Origin: Cytophagales bacterium
GTDB lineage: Bacteria; Bacteroidota; Bacteroidia; Cytophagales; Cytophagaceae
NCBI GenBank assembly: GCA_025360235.1
Contig: JANYCO010000290.1
Coordinates: 1-8,430, forward strand
Direction of reading: 5' to 3'
Length of the DNA: 8,430 nucleotides
Shown here piece by piece: positions 1 through 6,411 of this stretch. The notes below the pieces were generated by a model. That model saw only the letters and a list, made by a program, of their open reading frames with translations. It had not been told where the DNA came from and ran no database searches. The position numbers were made by a program, and so were the translations under genes. Every line of letters begins with the position of its first letter. Position 1 is the first letter of the stretch.

Positions 1-38
1 AATCTGAGGAGAAAAAAACCGAGGAAAAACCTAAGTAA
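1..38 (+). CDS. 3' end of an upstream gene, product unknown
   Basis: Only the last eleven codons are inside the window. The third frame is open from the edge and reads SEEKKTEEKPK before a TAA at 36-38. A Lys/Glu-rich tail of this kind is common at the C-terminus of many unrelated proteins and does not identify the product. Of the + frames, one is closed early and another stays open to 60, so the frame choice is an inference. It is supported by the terminator hairpin that begins 20 bp after this stop codon and points the same way. Confidence 0.4.
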   Translation, partial: SEEKKTEEKPK

Positions 39-58
39 TTCATTTGTGGAAAACTTAT

Positions 59-92
59 AAAAAGTCTCGTCATTTGGCGGGACTTTTTTTTT
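59..92 (+). terminator. Rho-independent terminator after the upstream gene
   Basis: The arms are 59-69 (AAAAAGTCTCG) and 78-88 (CGGGACTTTTT). They pair over 11 bp with a single G-U wobble, around an 8-base loop. The right arm runs straight into a T tract ending at 92. This is the classical hairpin plus U-run layout in + orientation, so it separates the upstream gene from thyA. Confidence 0.75.
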
Positions 93-99
93 AAATTTG
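92..99 (+). promoter_or_regulatory. Candidate Bacteroidota -7 box for thyA
   Basis: TAAATTTG matches the Bacteroidota -7 consensus TAnnTTTG exactly. A TTTG at 73-76 could be the -33 element, but the gap is 15 bp instead of the usual 19-21, and it lies within the terminator hairpin. If used, transcription would start near 103, inside the left arm of the 36-bp palindrome. The match is short and this DNA is A/T-rich, so this is only a suggestion. Confidence 0.25.
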
Positions 100-134
100 T
101 AAGATGGTAAAAGGTTAACCTTTTACCATCTTAC
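99..134. repeat. Perfect 36-bp palindrome in the thyA leader
   Basis: The left half (99-116) is GTAAGATGGTAAAAGGTT. The right half (117-134) is its exact reverse complement, with no spacer and no mismatch. In RNA the two halves would fold into a hairpin limited only by its loop. In DNA it is a large two-fold symmetric site. It ends 23 bp before the thyA ATG. TTACCAT inside the right arm is repeated 8 bp further on (123-129 and 131-137). No T tract follows it, so it is not an ordinary terminator. It could be an operator, an mRNA-stabilising 5' hairpin or a small palindromic repeat element. Confidence 0.9.
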
Positions 135-157
135 CATAACACTAAATTAACCACCCC

Positions 158-952
158 ATGCAACAATACCACGACCTGATGCAACACATCCTTGACACAG
201 GGAATAAAAAAGAAGACCGCACGGGTACTGGTACCATTAGTGTGTTTGGTTACCAGATGCGTTTTGATCTTGAAAAAGGGTTTCCTGTTATCACTACTAA
301 AAAGCTTCACCTGAAATCGATTATACACGAATTACTTTGGTTTTTAAAAGGTGAAACAAATATTAAATACCTGAAAGAAAATGGTGTTTCTATCTGGGAC
401 GATTGGGCGGATGAGAAAGGAGAATTAGGCCCTGTATACGGTTACCAGTGGCGCAGTTGGCCTACCGCAGATGGAAGACATATCGATCAGATTTCAGAAA
501 TAATAAAGCAATTAAAAACAAATCCTGATTCCAGAAGAATCATCGTGAGTGCATGGAATGTAGCCGATATCAATAATATGAAACTTCCTCCTTGTCACGC
601 ATTCTTTCAGTTTTACGTTGCCAATGGGAAACTATCCTGTCAGCTTTATCAGAGAAGTGCTGATGTGTTTCTGGGTGTGCCTTTTAATATTGCCTCCTAT
701 GCCCTACTTACCGTAATGGTTGCTCAAGTCTGTGGTCTTAAACCCGGAGATTTTGTGCATACCCTTGGGGATGCCCATTTATACTCCAATCATGTAGAAC
801 AAGCAAAACTTCAATTGTCAAGAGACCTTAGACCTTTGCCAACTATGTGGGTGAATCCGGAAGTAAAAGATATCTTTGGATTCCGTTTTGAAGATTTTCG
901 TCTGGAGAACTATGACCCGCATCCACATATAAAAGGTGCAGTAGCGGTATAA
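158..952 (+). CDS. thyA: Thymidylate synthase ThyA
   Basis: This enzyme makes dTMP from dUMP in the cytosol, using methylene-tetrahydrofolate as both carbon donor and reductant. The product has 264 residues, the same length as the E. coli enzyme, and the key residues fall at the same numbers. These are R21 in the RTGTGT loop, R126/R127 in DSRRIIV, the nucleophile C146 in LPPCHAFF, the phosphate-binding R166 in YQRSAD, D169, N177 in PFNIASY, and H207/Y209 in HLYSNH. The C-terminus ends in IKGAVAV, like other ThyA tails that close over the active site. The ATG at 158 gives the canonical N-terminus MQQYHDLMQ. No Shine-Dalgarno is visible, as expected for Bacteroidota. A folA gene does not follow, so the dihydrofolate reductase that recycles its product must be elsewhere. 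Identification is essentially certain. Confidence 0.98.
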   Translation: MQQYHDLMQHILDTGNKKEDRTGTGTISVFGYQMRFDLEKGFPVITTKKLHLKSIIHELLWFLKGETNIKYLKENGVSIWDDWADEKGELGPVYGYQWRSWPTADGRHIDQISEIIKQLKTNPDSRRIIVSAWNVADINNMKLPPCHAFFQFYVANGKLSCQLYQRSADVFLGVPFNIASYALLTVMVAQVCGLKPGDFVHTLGDAHLYSNHVEQAKLQLSRDLRPLPTMWVNPEVKDIFGFRFEDFRLENYDPHPHIKGAVAV

Positions 953-1268
953 TCAATTACGAATTAAAAATTACGATTTAGATATTTTATACAAATTAAT
1001 TAACTATAGTTTCTTTTTGTGTAAAAAATACATAATCATTTTAATTTGATTTTTCAGAAAACTCAAAGACTTGTTATAATTCTAATTGCGGGTATAATAG
1101 TAGGATTCAGAAACGGAATTGCTAAGGTTAAAAAAAAAAAATACAATTTTCTTGTTGCTCATTTTTTCTTTTAATTTATAAAACCTATATTAATACGATT
1201 TTTGAAGGGGAATCAATACTGAGGGCAATAATTGCCTGACTTTTGTAAATATTCTAAAGTTAAATTAC
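953..1268. other. 316-bp A/T-rich intergenic region without a convincing gene
   Basis: This gap between thyA and glgB holds an 8-base direct repeat (AATTACGA at 955-962 and 969-976), a run of twelve A at 1130-1141, and several T tracts up to the glgB start. A + frame at roughly 1040-1175 is open but has no ATG. It contains the hydrophobic stretch RLVIILIAGIIVGF followed by RNGIAKVKKKK. This does not look like a convincing protein, though a decayed gene cannot be excluded. No strong terminator hairpin was found after thyA. The glgB promoter should lie here; the only -7-like words (GATTTTTG at 1197-1204 and GACTTTTG at 1238-1245) each miss one consensus base and lack a correctly spaced -33 box. 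Confidence 0.6.
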
Positions 1269-3278
1269 GTGACTGAACACAGCAGAAAAATTGCACTAAT
1301 CGAGGATGATCCATGGTTGGAGCCTTATTATCAAGACGTTGCAGAAAGAATAACCCGCTTTGATAAGGCTCTTAACATTATAACTATCCACAGCGATAGC
1401 ATAGAACAATTTGCCTCTGCGTATTATTATTACGGATTCCTTTTTGACCAAAATGCCAATGGTTGGTGGTACAGAGAATGGGCTCCAAATGCTACCCAAC
1501 TTTCCCTTGTCGGAGATTTCAACGATTGGAACCGCGAAACGGAAAAGATGATTAAGAAAAATAACGGAGATTGGGAAATCTTTCTTCCTTACGAAGTATA
1601 TAAAACCCGTTTCATTCATAAAAGTTTAGTTAAAGTTCATGTCGTTTCCAACTATGGTGCTCTGGATAGAATTCCGGCCTATATTAAAAGAGTAGTTCAA
1701 AATCCCACCACCGGAGATTTCAGCGGACAGCTTTGGTTCCCTGAACAGCCCTATATGTGGGAGCATGAATATACAACCAAGCAAATGACCGACCTCGTTA
1801 TATATGAGTGTCACGTAGGCATTGCTCAGGAAAAAGAAGGCATTGGTTCCTATAGAGAATTTGCTGACAATATTTTACCACGAATAAAATCACTCGGATA
1901 TACCGCCTTACAGATGATGGCTATTATGGAGCATCCTTATTATGGCTCTTTTGGTTATCATGTTTCTAATTTTTACGCTCCCTCCTCCCGCTTCGGTACC
2001 CCCGAAGACTTGAAATACCTGGTGGATAAGGCGCATGGGATGGGCCTGGCAGTAATCATGGATATTGTGCATTCGCATGCAGTAAAAAATATTTCGGAAG
2101 GCCTTAATTATTTTGATGGTTCGGATCACCAATATTTCCATGAAGGAACAAGAGGAAATCATGAAGGATGGGATTCAAAATTATTTGACTATGGAAAATG
2201 GGAAGTAAAACGTTTTCTGCTTTCCAATGTAAAATACTGGTTGGAAGAATTTCATTTTGACGGATTCCGTTTTGATGGGGTAACTTCAATGCTCTACTAT
2301 CACAGAGGTCTGACAAATTTTGATCACTATGACAAATATTTTAAAAACGATGTTGACTGGGATGCTCTTATTTATTTACAATTGGCAAACCATCTGGCTC
2401 AGATCATAAAACCCGGCACAATTACTATTGCCGAAGACGTAAGTGGTATGCCAGGTCTAACCCGTACTATTCAGGATGGGGGCGTTGGCTTTGATTACCG
2501 ATTAGGAATGGGCATTCCTGATTACTGGATAAAAATTCTGAAAGAAAGATCTGACGAAGATTGGGAAATTCATGAAATGTGGACGGTACTGACCAACCGT
2601 CGTTATAAAGAAAAAACCATTGCTTATTGCGAATCTCATGACCAGGCTCTGGTAGGTGATAAAACCCTTGCCTTCTGGCTCATGGACAAAGAGATGTATT
2701 TTCACATGATGAAAAACGACAACAACTTTGTGATTGACCGTGGTATTGCCTTGCATAAACTGATTCGTTTTTTCACCATAACATTAGGAGGAGAATCTTA
2801 TCTTAATTTTATGGGTAACGAATTTGGCCATCCCGAATGGTTAGATTTTCCAAGAGTAGGAAACGGAGAAAGTTATAAATACGCCCGTCGTCAATGGTCG
2901 TTGCTGGACAATAAAGACTTGAAATACGAGTTTATGAACAACTTTGACCGCGCAATGGTAAAACTGATGAAAGAGCAACATATATTTTCTGCTCTTCCGG
3001 CACAACAACTGAACATGGATGATGCCAATAAAGTTGTAATTTTTGAACGTAATAATATTATTTTTGCATTCAACTTTAGTGTAAGTAATTCTATTTTCGG
3101 TTACAAATTTCGCGTGCAAAAAACAGGTAAGTATAAAGTTTTACTAAATTCTGATGATAAAGAGTTTGGCGGTTTTGGTCGTGTAGACAACTCTGTTGTT
3201 CATGAAACGGATGAATTCCGCTACCTGAGTATTTACCTTACCAATAGAACAGCAGTAGTACTTGCGAGAGTTGAGTAG
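1269..3278 (+). CDS. glgB: 1,4-alpha-glucan (glycogen) branching enzyme, GH13
   Basis: This enzyme cuts alpha-1,4 chains and rejoins them as alpha-1,6 branches during glycogen synthesis in the cytosol. The N-terminal part (about 50-160) is a CBM48-type domain with WWYREWAPNA and VGDFNDWN. The (beta/alpha)8 catalytic domain follows. Its motifs are DIVHSH (265-270), the nucleophile D336 in DGFRFDG, the acid/base E389 in IAEDVSG and D458 in ESHDQAL. A C-terminal all-beta domain closes the protein. Long segments such as the one around FMGNEFGHPEWLDFPR match eukaryotic branching enzymes closely, so this is the eukaryote-like GH13 subgroup, not the E. coli type. At 669 residues it lacks the extra N-terminal module of E. 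coli GlgB. The start is GTG: an in-frame TAA at 1260-1262 lies just upstream and no ATG is available nearby. The next gene starts 13 bp after the stop. Confidence 0.97.
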   Translation: MTEHSRKIALIEDDPWLEPYYQDVAERITRFDKALNIITIHSDSIEQFASAYYYYGFLFDQNANGWWYREWAPNATQLSLVGDFNDWNRETEKMIKKNNGDWEIFLPYEVYKTRFIHKSLVKVHVVSNYGALDRIPAYIKRVVQNPTTGDFSGQLWFPEQPYMWEHEYTTKQMTDLVIYECHVGIAQEKEGIGSYREFADNILPRIKSLGYTALQMMAIMEHPYYGSFGYHVSNFYAPSSRFGTPEDLKYLVDKAHGMGLAVIMDIVHSHAVKNISEGLNYFDGSDHQYFHEGTRGNHEGWDSKLFDYGKWEVKRFLLSNVKYWLEEFHFDGFRFDGVTSMLYYHRGLTNFDHYDKYFKNDVDWDALIYLQLANHLAQIIKPGTITIAEDVSGMPGLTRTIQDGGVGFDYRLGMGIPDYWIKILKERSDEDWEIHEMWTVLTNRRYKEKTIAYCESHDQALVGDKTLAFWLMDKEMYFHMMKNDNNFVIDRGIALHKLIRFFTITLGGESYLNFMGNEFGHPEWLDFPRVGNGESYKYARRQWSLLDNKDLKYEFMNNFDRAMVKLMKEQHIFSALPAQQLNMDDANKVVIFERNNIIFAFNFSVSNSIFGYKFRVQKTGKYKVLLNSDDKEFGGFGRVDNSVVHETDEFRYLSIYLTNRTAVVLARVE

Positions 3279-3291
3279 TTGAAATAAAATT

Positions 3292-3660
3292 ATGAAAGCC
3301 TTTTACACGATAGCTTTGCTTATTTTGTCTAATATTTTCATGACTTTTGCATGGTATGGTCATCTTAAATTTAAAGAAATCAACTGGTTTAATAGTTTAG
3401 GATTACCCATGATTATTCTGGTCAGTTGGGGTATTGCTCTTTTTGAATATACGGCTCAAGTTCCCGCTAATAAAATGGGCTATGTTGAGAACGGCGGACC
3501 GTTTAATTTATGGCAGTTAAAGGTGATTCAGGAAGTAATAACACTTGTTATTTTTACTTTGTTTTCTGTTATGTTTTTTAAGAATGAAACCTTGCGAATG
3601 AATCATCTTATAGGCTTTCTCTTCCTTGTTCTGGCCGTATATTTTATTTTCAAAAAGTAA
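3292..3660 (+). CDS. DUF486 / DMT-superfamily small membrane protein
   Basis: This 122-residue protein has four predicted membrane helices at about 3-21, 37-53, 77-96 and 104-120, the small four-helix plan of the DMT superfamily. It carries the signatures I associate with the DUF486 family (recognised by eye): SNIFMTFAWYGHLK (13-26), SWGIALFEYTAQVPANKMGY (45-64) and LKVIQEVITL (76-85). Members are inner-membrane proteins of unproven function; transport is assumed only from the superfamily. It starts 13 bp after glgB and is probably translated from the same mRNA, but family members occur in many contexts, so a role in glycogen metabolism does not follow from that. The ATG is well placed and the length is typical. 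Confidence 0.9.
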   Translation: MKAFYTIALLILSNIFMTFAWYGHLKFKEINWFNSLGLPMIILVSWGIALFEYTAQVPANKMGYVENGGPFNLWQLKVIQEVITLVIFTLFSVMFFKNETLRMNHLIGFLFLVLAVYFIFKK

Positions 3661-3696
3661 CAACTCTAATTATTATACCTTCAGGCAGTTGCATAA

Positions 3697-3729
3697 TTGA
3701 ATAATTATATAGATATTCAGTACCATTTG
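3697..3729 (+). promoter_or_regulatory. Candidate promoter for the HETTH protein gene
   Basis: TTG at 3697-3699 is followed after 21 bp by TACCATTTG at 3721-3729. This is the Bacteroidota -33/-7 arrangement with one extra base inside the -7 box (TA-N3-TTTG instead of TA-N2-TTTG). The ATG it would serve is 24 bp further on. The 92-bp gap after the DUF486 gene also argues for separate transcription. The -7 box is not an exact match. Confidence 0.35.
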
Positions 3730-3752
3730 AACTTTACCTAAAAAATAATTTT

Positions 3753-5111
3753 ATGATTTCTCTTGTCAGGAAAATAACGCTAATGACATATATATTGCTA
3801 CTATCAGCAATGGGGTCGTTTGCTCAGTCTATCAGTCAGCCTGTTTCATATGTTAAAAATTTAATGAAAAAATATTCACCGGAATCCTTTTTCATCATCG
3901 ATCAGGACGACAAATCACCCAGAGTTTTTGATTTTGAGCATGGAGGTAAAATGTCCTTCACCAACAGAAATGATTTAAATGCTTATATCAGGGCTACTCA
4001 ATTTCCTGACATTATAAACGAAATAAATACAGGCGTACACGAAACCACGCACGATTTCACTTCTATCTATGCTTATAAAATGCTTTTAGATAAAGGGATT
4101 AAAAATATTGGTACCAATAATTTCCTCTGTTTTGCACCAGATAAAAATAATATAATCACAGTAAGGGTGACAAAAATATTTCCTTCTTCAGAATTAAATA
4201 ATGTTATTGATGAGAAGTTCCAAACGGAACGCTATGCCAACTACATCTACCCTGCCCGCCCCATACTGGGAACTCAGGTGAACGGCGTTTATGGTTTGTT
4301 AGATGAATTTCATGCCTACTATCATGGCACCAAAGCTATTCTTGATCTTAAACCATTTTTTGAAACAGAAGTAAAACAGAACTCTACCAACTGGATTCTT
4401 TATTTTAAAAATATTTATTCTACTTATTACGCCTATGCAGAGTTTCGGTATTTTATTTTGAAGTATTTAATTTATGCAAAAGAAAACGACCCAGAAGTTT
4501 ACGAGCGGATCATCGAAAATAAAGAGTTCAAAGAGGCCTTTATAAAAACAGACAAAGCCTATGCGGCACTTATTTCTGATTTTAATCTTAACAAAACAAT
4601 TATCTTAAAAAATTTGAAAGCAAAAGGTATTGTAGTAAGTGAAACGGATGAAAAACTTATGCTTGACAAATCCTTTGCTATGACTTTCAATGAAACCTAC
4701 ACTTTTTTTATGGAGGCAATGAAAGCACAAGAATTTACCGACATGATGACTGCATTATCTTCTACTGGAATTCCAATGGTAAGGAATGATGTAAATTTAA
4801 AATCAGTGAAAATTCAATTTGATGCTACTTCTATGGTACAGTCTTTTGGTTCTGTGAAATCAATTACTGTATTAGGTTCTTTCAACGATGATGTAAACGA
4901 CAGCCGTTATATGATGCAACCAGTATCTCCAGGAAGTGCTATTTTTGAGATCACACTAAAACTTAAACCAGGGAAATACCTTTATAAATTGAATGTAGAT
5001 GGGATCCTTCTCAGTGATATGTCTTCTGTGGGATCAATGGTAAGTCCTACTCCTACACAGTATGAGAGTAGTAAGGATGATGGGAAGTCCGCTGTTTTAA
5101 TGGTAAACTAA
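3753..5111 (+). CDS. Secreted HExxH metallopeptidase-like protein with C-terminal E-set (AMPK/CBM48-like) domain
   Basis: I do not recognise a named family for the main body. Seen directly: a signal peptide (hydrophobic about 10-23, likely cut near SFA-QS at 24-25) and then HETTH at 96-100, which fits the HExxH zinc motif with H96 and H100 as ligands and E97 as general base. LLDEFHAYYHG at 182-192 could supply the third ligand as E185, in the manner of Glu-zincins where an E-F-x-A-like segment follows the motif. Residues about 350-451 form a separate beta-rich domain: ITVLGSFNDD (371-380) and LKPGKYLYKLNVDG (404-417) match the core of AMPK-type/CBM48 glycan-binding domains. The two tryptophans that usually stack on glucose are missing (GSFNDD, VDGILL), so glycan binding is doubtful. 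It should act in the periplasm or outside the cell. Protease activity is inference from the motif alone. Confidence 0.75.
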   Translation: MISLVRKITLMTYILLLSAMGSFAQSISQPVSYVKNLMKKYSPESFFIIDQDDKSPRVFDFEHGGKMSFTNRNDLNAYIRATQFPDIINEINTGVHETTHDFTSIYAYKMLLDKGIKNIGTNNFLCFAPDKNNIITVRVTKIFPSSELNNVIDEKFQTERYANYIYPARPILGTQVNGVYGLLDEFHAYYHGTKAILDLKPFFETEVKQNSTNWILYFKNIYSTYYAYAEFRYFILKYLIYAKENDPEVYERIIENKEFKEAFIKTDKAYAALISDFNLNKTIILKNLKAKGIVVSETDEKLMLDKSFAMTFNETYTFFMEAMKAQEFTDMMTALSSTGIPMVRNDVNLKSVKIQFDATSMVQSFGSVKSITVLGSFNDDVNDSRYMMQPVSPGSAIFEITLKLKPGKYLYKLNVDGILLSDMSSVGSMVSPTPTQYESSKDDGKSAVLMVN

Positions 5112-5160
5112 ATTTTATTGTATTTGAAGTAATCTATGTTTCGAATACAGAAAAATTTAA

Positions 5161-5197
5161 TAAAAGGAATACTTTTTTTTAACAAGTATTCCTTTTA
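5161..5197. terminator. Bidirectional terminator between convergent genes
   Basis: The arms are 5161-5174 and 5184-5197. They pair perfectly over 14 bp (left arm TAAAAGGAATACTT) around a 9-base loop. Because the arms begin in A and end in T, each strand presents a U-rich 3' side. The hairpin sits 49 bp after the + strand gene's stop and 8 bp beyond the stop of the last - strand gene, so it fits both. Confidence 0.8.
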
Positions 5198-5205
5198 AAG
5201 TCTGA

Positions 5206-5613
5206 TCAATTATTTTTTGCTTTCTGTTCGATCCATTTTAAGATCATATCAATATTGCAGGGGTCCATCTTTCCTGAAGGAGGCATCGAAGAAGTTATTT
5301 GTGTATATAAGATGCTATTGGAAGGATTAATCGTATCCACATACCCGCTTCCCTTTTTCATGAGTTTTGAATAAGCCACCGATGAACTAAGATCAAGAAA
5401 TCCTGCCGGACTATTGCCGCTGTGACAATCGCTTGAATTGCAATTGGCGTTCAATATTGGTAGAATATGTTTGCTGAAGGAAATCGTTTTCGGTAATGTT
5501 TGAGTACAAACGGGATCTACCACATGTTTAGTACAAGACAGATCGATTACTATAACTGAAATCAACAGAATGAAAACAACAAGCCAACGATATTTAAGAA
5601 GCTTATTATTCAT
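5206..5613 (-). CDS. Small cytochrome-c-like lipoprotein with one CX4CH motif
   Basis: The 135-residue product has a membrane segment (about 10-24) ending at C27 in IDLSC, a weak lipobox. It then shows a c-type cytochrome domain. HILPILNANC precedes the haem-binding pattern C58-x4-C63-H64, one residue longer than the standard CXXCH but known in some c-type cytochromes. SPAGFLDLSS (68-77), NPSNSILYTQI (96-106) and MPPSGKM (110-116) follow, with M110 the likely second haem ligand. It ends in MILKWIEQKAKN, the usual final helix. This layout is frequent in Bacteroidota envelope proteins. Its start overlaps the MbnP-like gene by 8 bp, so the two are probably translationally coupled. A role as electron carrier or haem partner of that protein is inferred from position only. 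Covalent haem is likely but not certain. Confidence 0.8.
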   Translation of the reverse strand: MNNKLLKYRWLVVFILLISVIVIDLSCTKHVVDPVCTQTLPKTISFSKHILPILNANCNSSDCHSGNSPAGFLDLSSSVAYSKLMKKGSGYVDTINPSNSILYTQITSSMPPSGKMDPCNIDMILKWIEQKAKNN

Positions 5614-6382
5614 ACGTAAACATTGAAGGAATATTATTTTTAATCATAGTAGCAATTGCGGAAGAATTATCTGCGGCTGTGGCTACTGTTAAATTTGTAC
5701 TATTGTTGAGTTGAACTCCTGTAAGCAACTTGTTATAATCAATGTACATGTGTATATATGCTGTTTTATTTGGAAGTACTGTATAATTCTCAACAGGCAT
5801 AGAAACCTTTATAATATTAGCATCTGTTCCAATTTTATAACAAAAATTTTGCATTTGAGCAGGAAGGTTATTTGCCGCAACGGAAGTGTCAATCATGCCT
5901 TGAAAGTTCATAAAGATAAATCCGTCAGGTTGCACGGTTGCTCCAAACCACATATCAGGACGGTACAAAGTAAGATTTGAATTTTTTGGTGTTTGATGAT
6001 TTGTAGTAGAATTTAGACCAACATTGAAGCGTACGGATTTATAATTTCCTGCAGGAACGGCTCCCAGTGACATAGGCTCCAGTTCCTGAACTTTTAGTTC
6101 ATTAGAGTTGGGAACATCATAAAGTGTACCATCCATTTTTACAAGTTGTATTCCCGAGATATAAAGCTGAGCTATACTCACCGATATTTGTCTTCCATTT
6201 GTCAAGGTATAGATTGTATTATAATCTGCCACTTCTGTGTATTCAACCAGAGTGTGAAAGTGAAAGGCCAAATTACCCGTTGCCGTTTCAGATGGGTCAT
6301 TGTTCTTTTTATTTTTACAACCAGTATAGAATAGAATTGCCAATAGGAAAATTGTTATTTTAAAATTATATTTTGCTTTCAT
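5606..6382 (-). CDS. MbnP-like copper-associated lipoprotein
   Basis: The 258-residue product has a lipoprotein signal with C22 in LFYTGC, so it should be anchored in the envelope. The mature part resembles the MbnP family, whose characterised member is a periplasmic copper-binding protein linked to methanobactin and oxidised on a tryptophan by its diheme partner MbnH. Matching points are LAFHFHTLV with H41 and H43 near the mature N-terminus, the ISVSIAQLYISGIQL strand (66-80), VPAGNYKSVRFNVGLN (109-124), and MWFGATVQPDGFIFMNFQG (144-162). W145 is the only tryptophan in the protein and sits in the segment that by eye aligns with the W-rich stretch of relatives. One internal C181 is present. 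It lies 29 bp after the Met-rich barrel gene and overlaps the next gene by 8 bp. Family assignment is by eye; copper binding here is inference. Confidence 0.75.
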   Translation of the reverse strand: MKAKYNFKITIFLLAILFYTGCKNKKNNDPSETATGNLAFHFHTLVEYTEVADYNTIYTLTNGRQISVSIAQLYISGIQLVKMDGTLYDVPNSNELKVQELEPMSLGAVPAGNYKSVRFNVGLNSTTNHQTPKNSNLTLYRPDMWFGATVQPDGFIFMNFQGMIDTSVAANNLPAQMQNFCYKIGTDANIIKVSMPVENYTVLPNKTAYIHMYIDYNKLLTGVQLNNSTNLTVATAADNSSAIATMIKNNIPSMFTYE

Positions 6383-6411
6383 TTTTATATAAGTTTATAT
6401 TTTTAATTTGG

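Noticed and set aside
99..134. The palindrome as a second rho-independent terminator
   Set aside because: No T tract follows on either strand, and it would cut off thyA from any upstream promoter right after an existing terminator.
131..328. Open frame on the - strand across the thyA start
   Set aside because: It lies antisense to the strongly conserved ThyA N-terminus and begins within the palindrome; its translation looks like a shadow of thyA.
955..976. Repeated AATTACGA as part of a repeat array or attachment site
   Set aside because: Only two 8-base copies are present, with no further units and no integrase or mobile element nearby.
1238..1245. GACTTTTG as the -7 box of glgB
   Set aside because: The first consensus base is wrong and there is no TTG 19-21 bp upstream; the similar GATTTTTG at 1197-1204 has the same weakness.
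1908..2316. Antisense open frames inside glgB
   Set aside because: They lie opposite conserved catalytic-domain sequence and their translations show no domain or signal features.
4794..5108. C-terminal domain of the HETTH protein as a functional glycogen-binding module linked to glgB
   Set aside because: The protein is exported while GlgB is cytosolic, and the two tryptophans needed for glucose stacking are absent; only the fold resemblance is kept.
5711..6363. Three + strand open frames opposite the MbnP-like gene
   Set aside because: The - strand protein has a lipoprotein signal, family motifs and tight spacing to its neighbours; the + frames are Cys/Ile/Tyr-rich shadows without sensible starts.
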